Below, piece by piece: positions 16,675 through 22,123 of a stretch of 30,607 nucleotides of DNA. The position numbers and the translations under genes are program-made. A model generated the notes under the pieces. That model saw only the letters and a program-made list of their open reading frames with translations. It made no database searches and was not told where the DNA came from. The stretch covers positions 1 through 30,607 of IMG/VR virus record IMGVR_UViG_3300049825_000215. One strand, given 5' to 3'. The DNA comes from a virus. Positions within the stretch are counted from its first letter, which is position 1. Each line of letters opens with the position of its first letter.

Positions 16675-16945
16675 CCAGAATACGATTAATATTGCACAGG
16701 CCGCATTGAACCGCCTTGATGCTGCCCGCTTGGCTTCTGACGCCGCTTATCTTGATCTGATGGGGATTGAAGCACAAGCCCGCGCTGAAGGAGCTGCGGC
16801 GGTCAAGGTTGACGAGCTGGTCACGTTCGCCACCGCCGTGAAGAATGCCAACTTTGCCCTTCTCGGCGCAAACAAAGCCTTGCGCGGCAAGTTCAACACG
16901 CTTTTCATCGTTCCGGGCGGAATCAATCTTCAAACCGGCTGCTAA
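16664..16945 (+). CDS. Small Ala-rich helical protein, function unknown
   Basis: The protein has 93 residues and is strongly helical (NIAQAALNRLDAARLASDAA, KVDELVTFATAVKNANFALL), with no membrane segment and a C-terminal Cys. GAAGGA lies upstream of the ATG. It is translationally linked to both neighbours (overlap before, TAATG after). No family is recognised. Confidence 0.65.
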   Translation: MPISQNTINIAQAALNRLDAARLASDAAYLDLMGIEAQARAEGAAAVKVDELVTFATAVKNANFALLGANKALRGKFNTLFIVPGGINLQTGC

Positions 16946-17388
16946 TGACGCCCGTTGACTGGATAGAGACAGTCATTTTCATCGGCCTGTCCAGACTGGC
17001 GTTTGTCAGCGGGCGGGCCGATTTCGTTTTGATGTTTGCAATCCTCTTGGGCAGCTTGATTTGGGGAAGAACGGCAATTGCCTTCACAAGCCCGCTGGCG
17101 AGCGTTTGCCTTTGCGTGGCGTATCAGGCCGGAGCGTGCCTTGCTATCGCGTGGCGAGGCAACGGGCTGGCGGCAAAGATGATTGGCGCATTGTTCGCAG
17201 TCCAGATCGTCGCGGCAGGGCTTACCCTGATTGGATTTCTCTCTCCTGAGACAAGCAACGGTCCTGCTTTGAACTATTGGACGTTCATGACAACGGCGTC
17301 CTTGTTCCAGGACATTGTGCTTGTCGGGGCTTTTTATCTGTCGGGTAATATGTGGCGTGCAAAATCTTACCCGTCTAATTCAGCGTAG
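16945..17388 (+). CDS. Four-helix membrane protein, function unknown
   Basis: The protein has 147 residues with about four membrane helices (FVLMFAILLGSLIW; VCLCVAYQAGACLAIAW; MIGALFAVQIVAAGLTLIGF; LFQDIVLVGAFYL). It starts at TAATG. It lies downstream of the lysis genes among small membrane proteins. It is too large and too multi-helical for a typical holin of this layout; an accessory envelope role is possible. Confidence 0.65.
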   Translation: MTPVDWIETVIFIGLSRLAFVSGRADFVLMFAILLGSLIWGRTAIAFTSPLASVCLCVAYQAGACLAIAWRGNGLAAKMIGALFAVQIVAAGLTLIGFLSPETSNGPALNYWTFMTTASLFQDIVLVGAFYLSGNMWRAKSYPSNSA

Positions 17389-17416
17389 TGCAACCCCTAG
17401 GCGGCGGTGCTATTCT
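17388..17416 (+). promoter_or_regulatory. Possible promoter for a leaderless transcript
   Basis: GTGCAA (17388-17393) and TATTCT (17411-17416) are 17 bases apart. The predicted start of transcription coincides with ATG 17423, which has no usual ribosome site, only GGA immediately adjacent. Box scores are modest, so this is a weak call. Confidence 0.3.
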
Positions 17417-17422
17417 GCCGGA

Positions 17423-17539
17423 ATGGACGCGCACACGCTCATCGGCTACGCATTGATTGACGGCGGGGTTTGCGCAGTCGTATGGTTTCTCTGGCCTAGC
17501 GTGAAAGAGAAGGTCGTGAAATGCTTGAAATCATCCTAG
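17423..17539 (+). CDS. Tiny single-helix membrane protein
   Basis: The protein has 38 residues with one hydrophobic segment (IGYALIDGGVCAVVWFLW) and a basic C terminus (KEKVVKCLKSS), positive-inside style. It is in frame with a longer open frame from 17315, but that part overlaps the previous gene and looks non-coding. The stop overlaps the next gene by 19 bases. Function unknown. Confidence 0.5.
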   Translation: MDAHTLIGYALIDGGVCAVVWFLWPSVKEKVVKCLKSS

Positions 17540-17775
17540 CCGCAGCGCTCCCGTGCATCACCATCGCCGACTATGGCCCACTGCTGAACACATCCGTCGC
17601 TGAAATCACGCAGGTCTGGCCTTACGGAGATCCCGGCAATTCGTTTGTCTGGACGTTCAATGACGGCACGCAATGGGCCGCGTCATTCCGGCATGATGGC
17701 TGCCTGTCGAGCCATTTCGTCGTAAACAAGAAAATGGCCGACGAGCTCATCCGGCTGCTTGGCGACGGGATTTAA
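17521..17775 (+). CDS. Small protein with possible signal peptide
   Basis: The protein has 84 residues. The N terminus (LEIILAAALPCITIADYG) resembles a short signal or membrane segment. The rest has strands rich in aromatic residues (QVWPYGDPGNSFVWTF, then WAASFRHDGC) and a final helix (KKMADELIRLLG). GAAGG lies about ten bases before the ATG. It is the last plus-strand gene of the late block and ends three bases from the end of the convergent gene. Confidence 0.6.
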   Translation: MLEIILAAALPCITIADYGPLLNTSVAEITQVWPYGDPGNSFVWTFNDGTQWAASFRHDGCLSSHFVVNKKMADELIRLLGDGI

Positions 17776-17778
17776 CGG

Positions 17779-18138
17779 TTACCGTTTCGCCGCTCGTCTG
17801 CCGGTCATGTCGTAACCCATGCTTTCCCCGGCAAACAAAACCCTGCCGTTCAAGTCGTCCAGCGCTTTGGATGCTGAATTCCAGCGGCGCGTATGAGCGG
17901 GGCGTTTTTTGTCCTCTTCATTCCACATGAATTCAACGCGGCACATTTCTTTCCAAACTCCCATGGTCTTGGCCGCATCACGCTCGCGCCGCATGACGCG
18001 GAACAGGTGATAGAGCTGCGCGCCTCGGACGGCGGCGCGGTTGTGAAAAGACTTACGGCACTCTGTCTTGCAGAAACAGGCGTCATGGCGCGGCTGAGCG
18101 AAAGCAGTGCCGCATTCGTGGCAATGTATGGTTTTCAT
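17779..18138 (-). CDS. Zinc-finger protein of a common phage type
   Basis: The protein has 119 residues. An N-terminal zinc site is formed by CHECGTAF (CxxC) and DACFCKTECRKSFHNR (CxCxxxC). The middle contains RAAVRGAQLYHLF, and the rest is basic, ending RRAAKR. I have seen this arrangement as a conserved phage protein of unknown function; nucleic-acid binding is likely. AAGGATGA precedes the ATG. It is the last minus-strand gene of the recombination block and is separated from the upstream gene by a hairpin and a possible promoter. Confidence 0.75.
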   Translation of the reverse strand: MKTIHCHECGTAFAQPRHDACFCKTECRKSFHNRAAVRGAQLYHLFRVMRRERDAAKTMGVWKEMCRVEFMWNEEDKKRPAHTRRWNSASKALDDLNGRVLFAGESMGYDMTGRRAAKR

Positions 18139-18180
18139 GATTGGTTCATCCTTGGTGGCTATGGCAGGTAGCGACTAGTC

Positions 18181-18209
18181 ACTTAACATAGGAAGACTGC
18201 CCGCGTCAA
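18181..18209 (-). promoter_or_regulatory. Possible promoter for the zinc-finger gene
   Basis: On the minus strand TTGACG (18209-18204) and TTAAGT (18186-18181) are 17 bases apart. Near the predicted start site lies an imperfect palindrome centred on GACTAGTC (18173-18180), a possible operator. TTGACG is a frequent alphaproteobacterial -35 box; the -10 box is weak. Confidence 0.35.
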
Positions 18210-18228
18210 TAGGGATAACGCGGGCAGT
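18196..18228 (-). terminator. Ten-base-pair hairpin after the Topo VI-A-like gene
   Basis: ACTGCCCGCG (18196-18205) pairs perfectly with CGCGGGCAGT (18219-18228) around a 13-base loop. It lies 18 bases beyond the stop of the 18246-19160 gene. There is no good T tract on either side, so termination may be partial. The putative promoter of the next gene overlaps one arm. Confidence 0.5.
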
Positions 18229-18245
18229 TGTGGTGTAGCCTAAAT

Positions 18246-19160
18246 TTAGATGTCACGCTCCGAGAGATAGTCCTTGATGGCGTCGTAGTTGTTTGAAATC
18301 AGGCGCAGCTCGTCTTGACCTTCGCGTTCAAGGCTCCTGCGCGCCTGCATCTTCTCGCCGTCGATATAAGGCTCGACGCTGCGGCGTATCAGCCGGTCAA
18401 TGTAATTGGGGTCCAGCGCGTCAAGCTCCCACGACTTGTTGCCGAAACGCCGCTTGTATTCACCTGACCGGCTGTCGGTTTCCTTGGCCGGGTTCGGCGG
18501 CGGATTAAGCTCTTCGATCTGATCCATGTTCAAGGCAATGCGGTGCACCTCCACATTCTCATAAGAGAACATCGCGAGCCGGTCGGCATTGTCGCGCGTC
18601 ATGTCAATTCCGCTCGGATCGTGGTCGCCAAGGTGGAAAACATGACACGCCTTGCCGCTGCTGTATTCGTTATAGAAACGCTTGCCAGCGCCGAACTGCT
18701 CTGACTGAGACGAGTAGCCCCGACATGCAAAGTACGGAATGCGAAAAGCGTTGCAGGACTTTTCGACAACGCCAATCAGCGCGTCCTTTTCCACCCATAC
18801 CTCAAGATAGTTTTCCTGACCTTGCCATATATCGACAAAGTAGCCGTCTGCAATCCCGTCAATGTAATCGGGAACGTCGTTGTAACCGCCGCTCCATCCT
18901 TTGAGATTTCGCGTCCTATCTTCGATTGCATCCCAATCAACATGACCGGCCAGCCGCGCCTTTGACAAAAGCGCGCCGAGGGATTTGTAATTACGCTGCT
19001 GATTTGCCAGAAGACCGCGCGCGACAAACTGGTAATAGAGCTGGCGCAAGGTGAGTTGGAAACCCTGCGCTTGGTAGCTTTCGATGATTTCGTTCGCCTG
19101 AGAAATCAGCTCCATGCTTTTGGCGTGAAACTTGTATTCTTGGAAAATTTCAAATGACAT
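18246..19160 (-). CDS. Stand-alone topoisomerase VI subunit A / Spo11-like protein
   Basis: The protein has 304 residues. Residues 36-45 (LTLRQLYYQF) match the region around the catalytic tyrosine of Topo VI-A/Spo11 (candidate Tyr42 or Tyr43), in a winged-helix-like N-terminal domain. A Toprim domain follows: VWVEKDALIG with Glu124, ACRGYSS at 145-151, and HLGDHDPSGIDM with Asp179 and Asp181 as metal ligands. The layout resembles the short Mini-A proteins described in mobile elements, which lack a partner ATPase subunit; no subunit B gene is visible here. It could make or process double-strand breaks, close to a phage exonuclease. AGGA lies eight bases before the ATG. Nicking or breaking activity is inference. 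Confidence 0.8.
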   Translation of the reverse strand: MSFEIFQEYKFHAKSMELISQANEIIESYQAQGFQLTLRQLYYQFVARGLLANQQRNYKSLGALLSKARLAGHVDWDAIEDRTRNLKGWSGGYNDVPDYIDGIADGYFVDIWQGQENYLEVWVEKDALIGVVEKSCNAFRIPYFACRGYSSQSEQFGAGKRFYNEYSSGKACHVFHLGDHDPSGIDMTRDNADRLAMFSYENVEVHRIALNMDQIEELNPPPNPAKETDSRSGEYKRRFGNKSWELDALDPNYIDRLIRRSVEPYIDGEKMQARRSLEREGQDELRLISNNYDAIKDYLSERDI

Positions 19161-19181
19161 TTTTTCATCCTTTCAAAAGAA

Positions 19182-19199
19182 AACCGGCCAAGGCCGGTT
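19182..19199 (-). terminator. Intrinsic terminator upstream of the Topo VI-A-like gene
   Basis: AACCGGCC and GGCCGGTT form an inverted repeat (19182-19189 with 19192-19199). On the minus strand it is followed directly by TTCTTTT, a usable T tract. It should end or reduce transcription of the exonuclease operon before the Topo VI-A-like gene. Confidence 0.65.
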
Positions 19200-19202
19200 C
19201 TC

Positions 19203-19231
19203 AATCCATCATTGTTTGGGTTGCGTGTCAA
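19203..19231 (-). promoter_or_regulatory. Possible promoter for the Topo VI-A-like gene
   Basis: On the minus strand a perfect TTGACA (19231-19226) overlaps the stop of the preceding gene, and TGGATT (19208-19203) follows after 17 bases. Predicted start is near 19196, inside the first arm of the terminator hairpin, so its transcript would not form the full hairpin. Confidence 0.4.
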
Positions 19232-19527
19232 GCGTTGGCGGCTGGCTCGCCCTTCTTCTTTGACGTTTCCGGCTCCGGTTCCTCCTTCGGCTTGTCGGCC
19301 ATGGCCGCAACCTGCTCCGGAGTGAACCGCTTGTTGATGTGCTGCTGACGAATTTCAAGGTCTTTCAGAAACGGGATGATTTCCGCTGGCGACTTGCGCC
19401 CCTCCTGCACGTCCAACAGCAACAGCGGAACGTCCGCTTGTTTGCGCAAGTCGTTTTTCGGTATAGGAATGAACCCGGTCAACATGACCGCAAACCCTGA
19501 AAGCGTCGTTGTAGCTGGCTCTGGCAT
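19228..19527 (-). CDS. Small protein of the recombination operon, function unknown
   Basis: The protein has 99 residues: a moderately hydrophobic N-terminal half (SGFAVMLTGFIPIPKND), a helical middle (SPAEIIPFLKDLEIRQQHIN) and a charged, disordered C terminus (KPKEEPEPETSKKKGEP). AGGAG lies before the ATG. It follows the 209-residue gene after a 31-base gap and is the last gene before the terminator. Confidence 0.65.
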   Translation of the reverse strand: MPEPATTTLSGFAVMLTGFIPIPKNDLRKQADVPLLLLDVQEGRKSPAEIIPFLKDLEIRQQHINKRFTPEQVAAMADKPKEEPEPETSKKKGEPAANA

Positions 19528-19558
19528 TGTCGTCTCCTGTTAATTCTGCCGTGATTGG

Positions 19559-20188
19559 CTAGAATGCGTCTTGTTCCATGATTTCGCCGTCGATGATCTC
19601 GCCTGTGTCGGCGTCGTGCGCGGGATTGGCTGCCTCCCATGCGTCGTAAGCCGCTTGCATCTTGGCAAGCCTGTCAGCCGGAACCGCAGCCCGCCGCTCT
19701 GCCGTATCTCGCCAGAACTCGCGCGGGCCAGTATCTGATTTCAACGCCGCCCCGAACTCCTTTGCATAGGCGTCAACGGGATTGACCGTCTTTTCCGCAA
19801 GCGGCTGCACAGTGAACGGCGCGCGCTTGGATTTGCTGGCCGTGAGCGCCATGGTTTTGGGCGCATTCAAGCCGCTCATGTGGCTGATGCGAATGCCTCC
19901 AACCTCCATGCCACCGAATATCACCTTCGGGTCGCGGAACAATGTCATAGATCGCCCGGGGTAAGAATTTCCGTCCGGCCCCCAAATGTCAACGAAAACC
20001 CGGCGCATGGATTTGCAGGGCTTGTATGGCTTGCCGCCGTCACCCTCGAAAAAGACGCAAATGGGCTGCGCTGGATTGGACGGGTCGGCGGAAACCTTGG
20101 TTATTTTCACGGTCATTGGACCGGCGATAAGATCATCCGAATTGAGCTGGTCGGACTTGGGTGCGATGGTTTTTGAAACGTCGGTCAC
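19559..20188 (-). CDS. Probable DNA-binding partner of the exonuclease
   Basis: The protein has 209 residues. The first 120 residues are beta-rich (TVKITKVSADPSNPAQPICV, then RRVFVDIWGPDGNSYPGRSM and GGMEVGGIRISHMSG), which could be an OB-like fold. The C-terminal part is helical and ends in an acidic tail (DADTGEIIDGEI), as in many single-strand DNA-binding proteins. It starts with GTG that overlaps the exonuclease stop (GTGA), and AGGAG lies 14 bases upstream. Phage exonucleases are usually encoded next to an annealing or ssDNA-binding protein, so this is the best candidate. Family not recognised. Confidence 0.6.
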   Translation of the reverse strand: MTDVSKTIAPKSDQLNSDDLIAGPMTVKITKVSADPSNPAQPICVFFEGDGGKPYKPCKSMRRVFVDIWGPDGNSYPGRSMTLFRDPKVIFGGMEVGGIRISHMSGLNAPKTMALTASKSKRAPFTVQPLAEKTVNPVDAYAKEFGAALKSDTGPREFWRDTAERRAAVPADRLAKMQAAYDAWEAANPAHDADTGEIIDGEIMEQDAF

Positions 20189-20859
20189 GATGCGATAATC
20201 TCCTGTTGAACTTTTCGCTCGGTCGCATAAAGATGCTCGGACGCAAGAATGTAAGCCTCCATATTGTCTTGGAGCCGCGCCTCAAATGCGACTGCCGCGT
20301 TGATGATTGCCATTTGAATTGCCTCATCGGGAAAAACCCGGCAAACAAACATCGGCATACCGCCGCAATAGGAAATGAAGTCGCACCATTTGCGTTCGGA
20401 AATCAGCAATCCAGACTGAACTTGCAGCATGTATTCTGACGGACATTTGCCCTCTATGATCGTCTGCGCCTGATATTTCTGGCGGCGCGATTTGGCTTCG
20501 ATTAAACCGTCATCGCCAACAAGGCCGTCCGGCGAACAACCGATAGGAAATCCAAGCTTGTCGTTGGTGATGAATCCGCATTCGGTGACCGGCTCGTATT
20601 TCTCCGAATACAGGAGCCGCGCGTCAAATTCCTCATCTTTGCCGCGCAGCATGTCATCGCCGATATAATGGGGTTCCACATAGTTGGTGACACGCTGAGC
20701 AAGAAGCTCGTAAAGATGCTGTCTCTCTTTGTCGTTCGCCGCCATTTTGAGCGTCGGCGTGAGTATCAGGCTCATGTTGCTGGCGGTCAGCATTCCGCAG
20801 CGGATTTCGTGCCACTCGTCTGAGCCTTGAACCATGTTGGTGTGGTGGGTTACGGTCAT
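20185..20859 (-). CDS. YqaJ/lambda-type exonuclease
   Basis: The protein has 224 residues. Family blocks in order are GSDEWHEIRCGMLTAS (12-27), then the PD-(D/E)xK core GFPIGCSPDGLVGDDGLIEAKS with Asp111, Glu121 and Lys123, and YMLQVQSGLLI with Gln146/Gln148. These enzymes resect double-stranded DNA ends 5'-3' for annealing-type recombination. ATG 20859 overlaps the previous stop (ATGA) and has GGGGAG upstream, so I prefer it to the ATG at 20874. Clustered with a putative ssDNA-binding protein and a Spo11-like gene. Confidence 0.88.
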   Translation of the reverse strand: MTVTHHTNMVQGSDEWHEIRCGMLTASNMSLILTPTLKMAANDKERQHLYELLAQRVTNYVEPHYIGDDMLRGKDEEFDARLLYSEKYEPVTECGFITNDKLGFPIGCSPDGLVGDDGLIEAKSRRQKYQAQTIIEGKCPSEYMLQVQSGLLISERKWCDFISYCGGMPMFVCRVFPDEAIQMAIINAAVAFEARLQDNMEAYILASEHLYATERKVQQEIIAS

Positions 20860-21098
20860 TCTCGTTCTCCCCATTTGACAACGTAAGCTTGGCGAATTGG
20901 AACGCCGGAAATTTCGACGTTGTGAAGTCCGCCAACTTCCAAATATTTGGTGTCGTAGCCGTCACGGTGTAGCTGATCCGCCAGCTTCTGCACTTCGTTT
21001 GGAGCAACATTGAAGCAGGTCAAATGAAGTCCAGCGTTTTGCAGCGCGTTTGAAAGCTCGCGCACCGCGTCAATGATGCGGCTGGATGGGGTTGTCAT
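20856..21098 (-). CDS. Small protein, function unknown
   Basis: The protein has 80 residues: helix (SRIIDAVRELSNALQNAGLH), helix (PNEVQKLADQLHRDGYDTKY) and strands (YLEVGGLHNVEISGVPIR). The start is coupled to the repeat-protein stop as TGATG, and the stop overlaps the exonuclease start. A longer frame extends upstream into the repeats but is an artefact of their composition. No family recognised. Confidence 0.7.
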   Translation of the reverse strand: MTTPSSRIIDAVRELSNALQNAGLHLTCFNVAPNEVQKLADQLHRDGYDTKYLEVGGLHNVEISGVPIRQAYVVKWGERE

Positions 21099-21637
21099 CA
21101 CGCCCTTCGCAAAGCTGTTATCCGCGTGTCCGCCCGGAAGTTGGTGCACGCGGGCAGTTCGGGCAGGGCGGTCACGCCGGGGAGATTGTCCACCCGGAAG
21201 TAGGTGCACGCGGGCAGCGCGGGCAGGGCGGTCACGCCGGGGAGATTGTACGCCCGGAAGTCGGTGCACGCGGGCAGTTCGGGCAGGGCGGTCACGCCGG
21301 GGAGATTGTACGCCCGGAAGTCGGTGCACGCGGGCAGTTCGGGCAGGGCGGTCACGCCGGGGAGATTGTCCGTCCAGAATTTGGTGCACGCGGGCAGCGC
21401 GGGCAGGGCGGTCATGCCGGGGAGATTATCCGTCCAGAAGTTGGTGCACGCGGGCAGTTCGGGCAGGGCTGTCACGCCGGGGAGATTATCCGTCCAGAAG
21501 TCGGTGCACGCGGGCAGCGCGGGCAGGGCGGTCACGCCGGGGAGATTAATCGCCCAGAAGTTGGTGACTTTCGAAAAATCAAAATTCTTGGCGACTAGGC
21601 TATCGAGATGTGATTTTGATGTGATTGTCAGTTTCAT
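21098..21637 (-). CDS. Leucine-rich-repeat-like protein from 60-bp tandem repeats
   Basis: The protein has 179 residues. After a short N terminus (KLTITSKSHLDSLVAKNFDF) it consists of about seven 20-residue units of the form LPGVTALP[EA]LPACT[ND]F, with Glu and Ala alternating for most of the array. The LPxLPxxxxF rhythm and 20-residue period recall the short bacterial LRRs of YopM/IpaH type, so a curved binding surface is possible. Each unit has one Cys. ATG 21637 has AAGGA upstream; an earlier in-frame ATG at 21688 lies within the promoter region. It is the first gene of the leftward recombination operon. The role is unknown; the LRR call is by eye. Confidence 0.7.
   Translation of the reverse strand: MKLTITSKSHLDSLVAKNFDFSKVTNFWAINLPGVTALPALPACTDFWTDNLPGVTALPELPACTNFWTDNLPGMTALPALPACTKFWTDNLPGVTALPELPACTDFRAYNLPGVTALPELPACTDFRAYNLPGVTALPALPACTYFRVDNLPGVTALPELPACTNFRADTRITALRRA
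21128..21566 (-). repeat. Tandem 60-bp repeats, about 7.3 copies
   Basis: Units repeat exactly every 60 bases and differ at only a few positions. Two neighbouring units at 21241-21360 are identical. Differences cluster in two sites, giving CAGTTC/CAGCGC alternation (Glu versus Ala). The length is a multiple of three, so copy-number change keeps the frame of the 21098-21637 gene. Confidence 0.95.
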
Positions 21638-21654
21638 GGCAGGTTTCCTTTTAA

Positions 21655-21706
21655 GTTGACAGGCATGTATCCGTCCCATTAATGACATTGGATACTAATT
21701 GTCAAC
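21655..21706. promoter_or_regulatory. Interlocked opposed promoters and operator
   Basis: Plus strand: TTGACA 21656-21661 and TTAATG 21679-21684. Minus strand: TTGACA 21705-21700 and TTAATG 21682-21677. Both have 17-base spacers, and the two -10 boxes share the palindrome CATTAATG (21677-21684). GTTGACA/TGTCAAC is exactly symmetric about 21680.5. A second inverted pair GTATCC (21667-21672) and GGATAC (21690-21695) is offset by half a base and could be the operator arms. The plus promoter serves the HTH gene and the minus promoter the recombination operon; RNA polymerase could occupy only one at a time. Confidence 0.75.
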
Positions 21707-21716
21707 GGGAAAAATC

Positions 21717-22001
21717 ATGCGAACCACGAACGCCGGAAAACTGTTTGCCCTGTTCGGCAGCGCTGCCGCACTCGCGCGTGAAATCGGCGTGACGCGCGCG
21801 ACTGTCTCCCGTTGGGACTGGCCGTCTGACAATCCGCGCGGTCATGGCGGGATTGTTCCAACTGAATATTACCAGCGCATCCGTGACGCGGCTGAGCGTT
21901 TGGGTCCGGTGCGCGGTGAGCCTTGGATTGCCGCCGTGCTGCAATGTCTGCCGCTGGCTCGGTGTCCGGCGTGTGGCGAAGTGATTGAGGGCCTGAAATG
22001 A
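21717..22001 (+). CDS. HTH regulator, Cro/YdaS-like
   Basis: The protein has 94 residues. The helix-turn-helix is at about 7-28 (KLFALFGSAAALAREIGVTR, then ATVSRW), the form usual in Cro/YdaS-like phage regulators. A C-terminal CPACGE suggests half of a zinc site. ATG 21717 is chosen because an in-frame TTG at 21699 lies inside the promoter. It is divergent from the recombination operon and next to a symmetric operator, so it probably represses one or both promoters. It is also the first gene of a helicase/nuclease operon. Confidence 0.8.
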   Translation: MRTTNAGKLFALFGSAAALAREIGVTRATVSRWDWPSDNPRGHGGIVPTEYYQRIRDAAERLGPVRGEPWIAAVLQCLPLARCPACGEVIEGLK

Positions 22002-22123
22002 CCAAACTCAAACCCGGCGAATATTCCTGCGGCTGCGGGCATGTGTTCAAGCCGGTCAAGTTTCCGCATACGCGCAAGTGCGGCTGCGGCGTGGTGATAA
22101 CTGTCGTCAAGCCCGGTGTGTAA
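21998..22123 (+). CDS. 41-residue CxC zinc-ribbon-like protein
   Basis: The protein is only 41 residues long, with two CGCG motifs (YSCGCGHVF and RKCGCGVV), giving four Cys in two CxC pairs, a likely zinc knuckle. It overlaps the regulator by ATGA, and the helicase ATG follows its stop with no gap, which supports translation. Function unknown. Confidence 0.65.
   Translation: MTKLKPGEYSCGCGHVFKPVKFPHTRKCGCGVVITVVKPGV

Noticed and set aside
17774-17786. Palindrome AACGGTTACCGTT as a terminator between convergent genes
   Set aside because: It leaves no room for a loop and has no T tract beyond three bases.
21128-21566. CRISPR array
   Set aside because: The units are directly adjacent with no unique spacers and form part of a coding frame.
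21073-21659. Plus-strand open frames across the 60-bp repeats
   Set aside because: All frames are open because of the GC-rich repeat; the minus frame has a unique N terminus, a ribosome site and coupling to the next gene.
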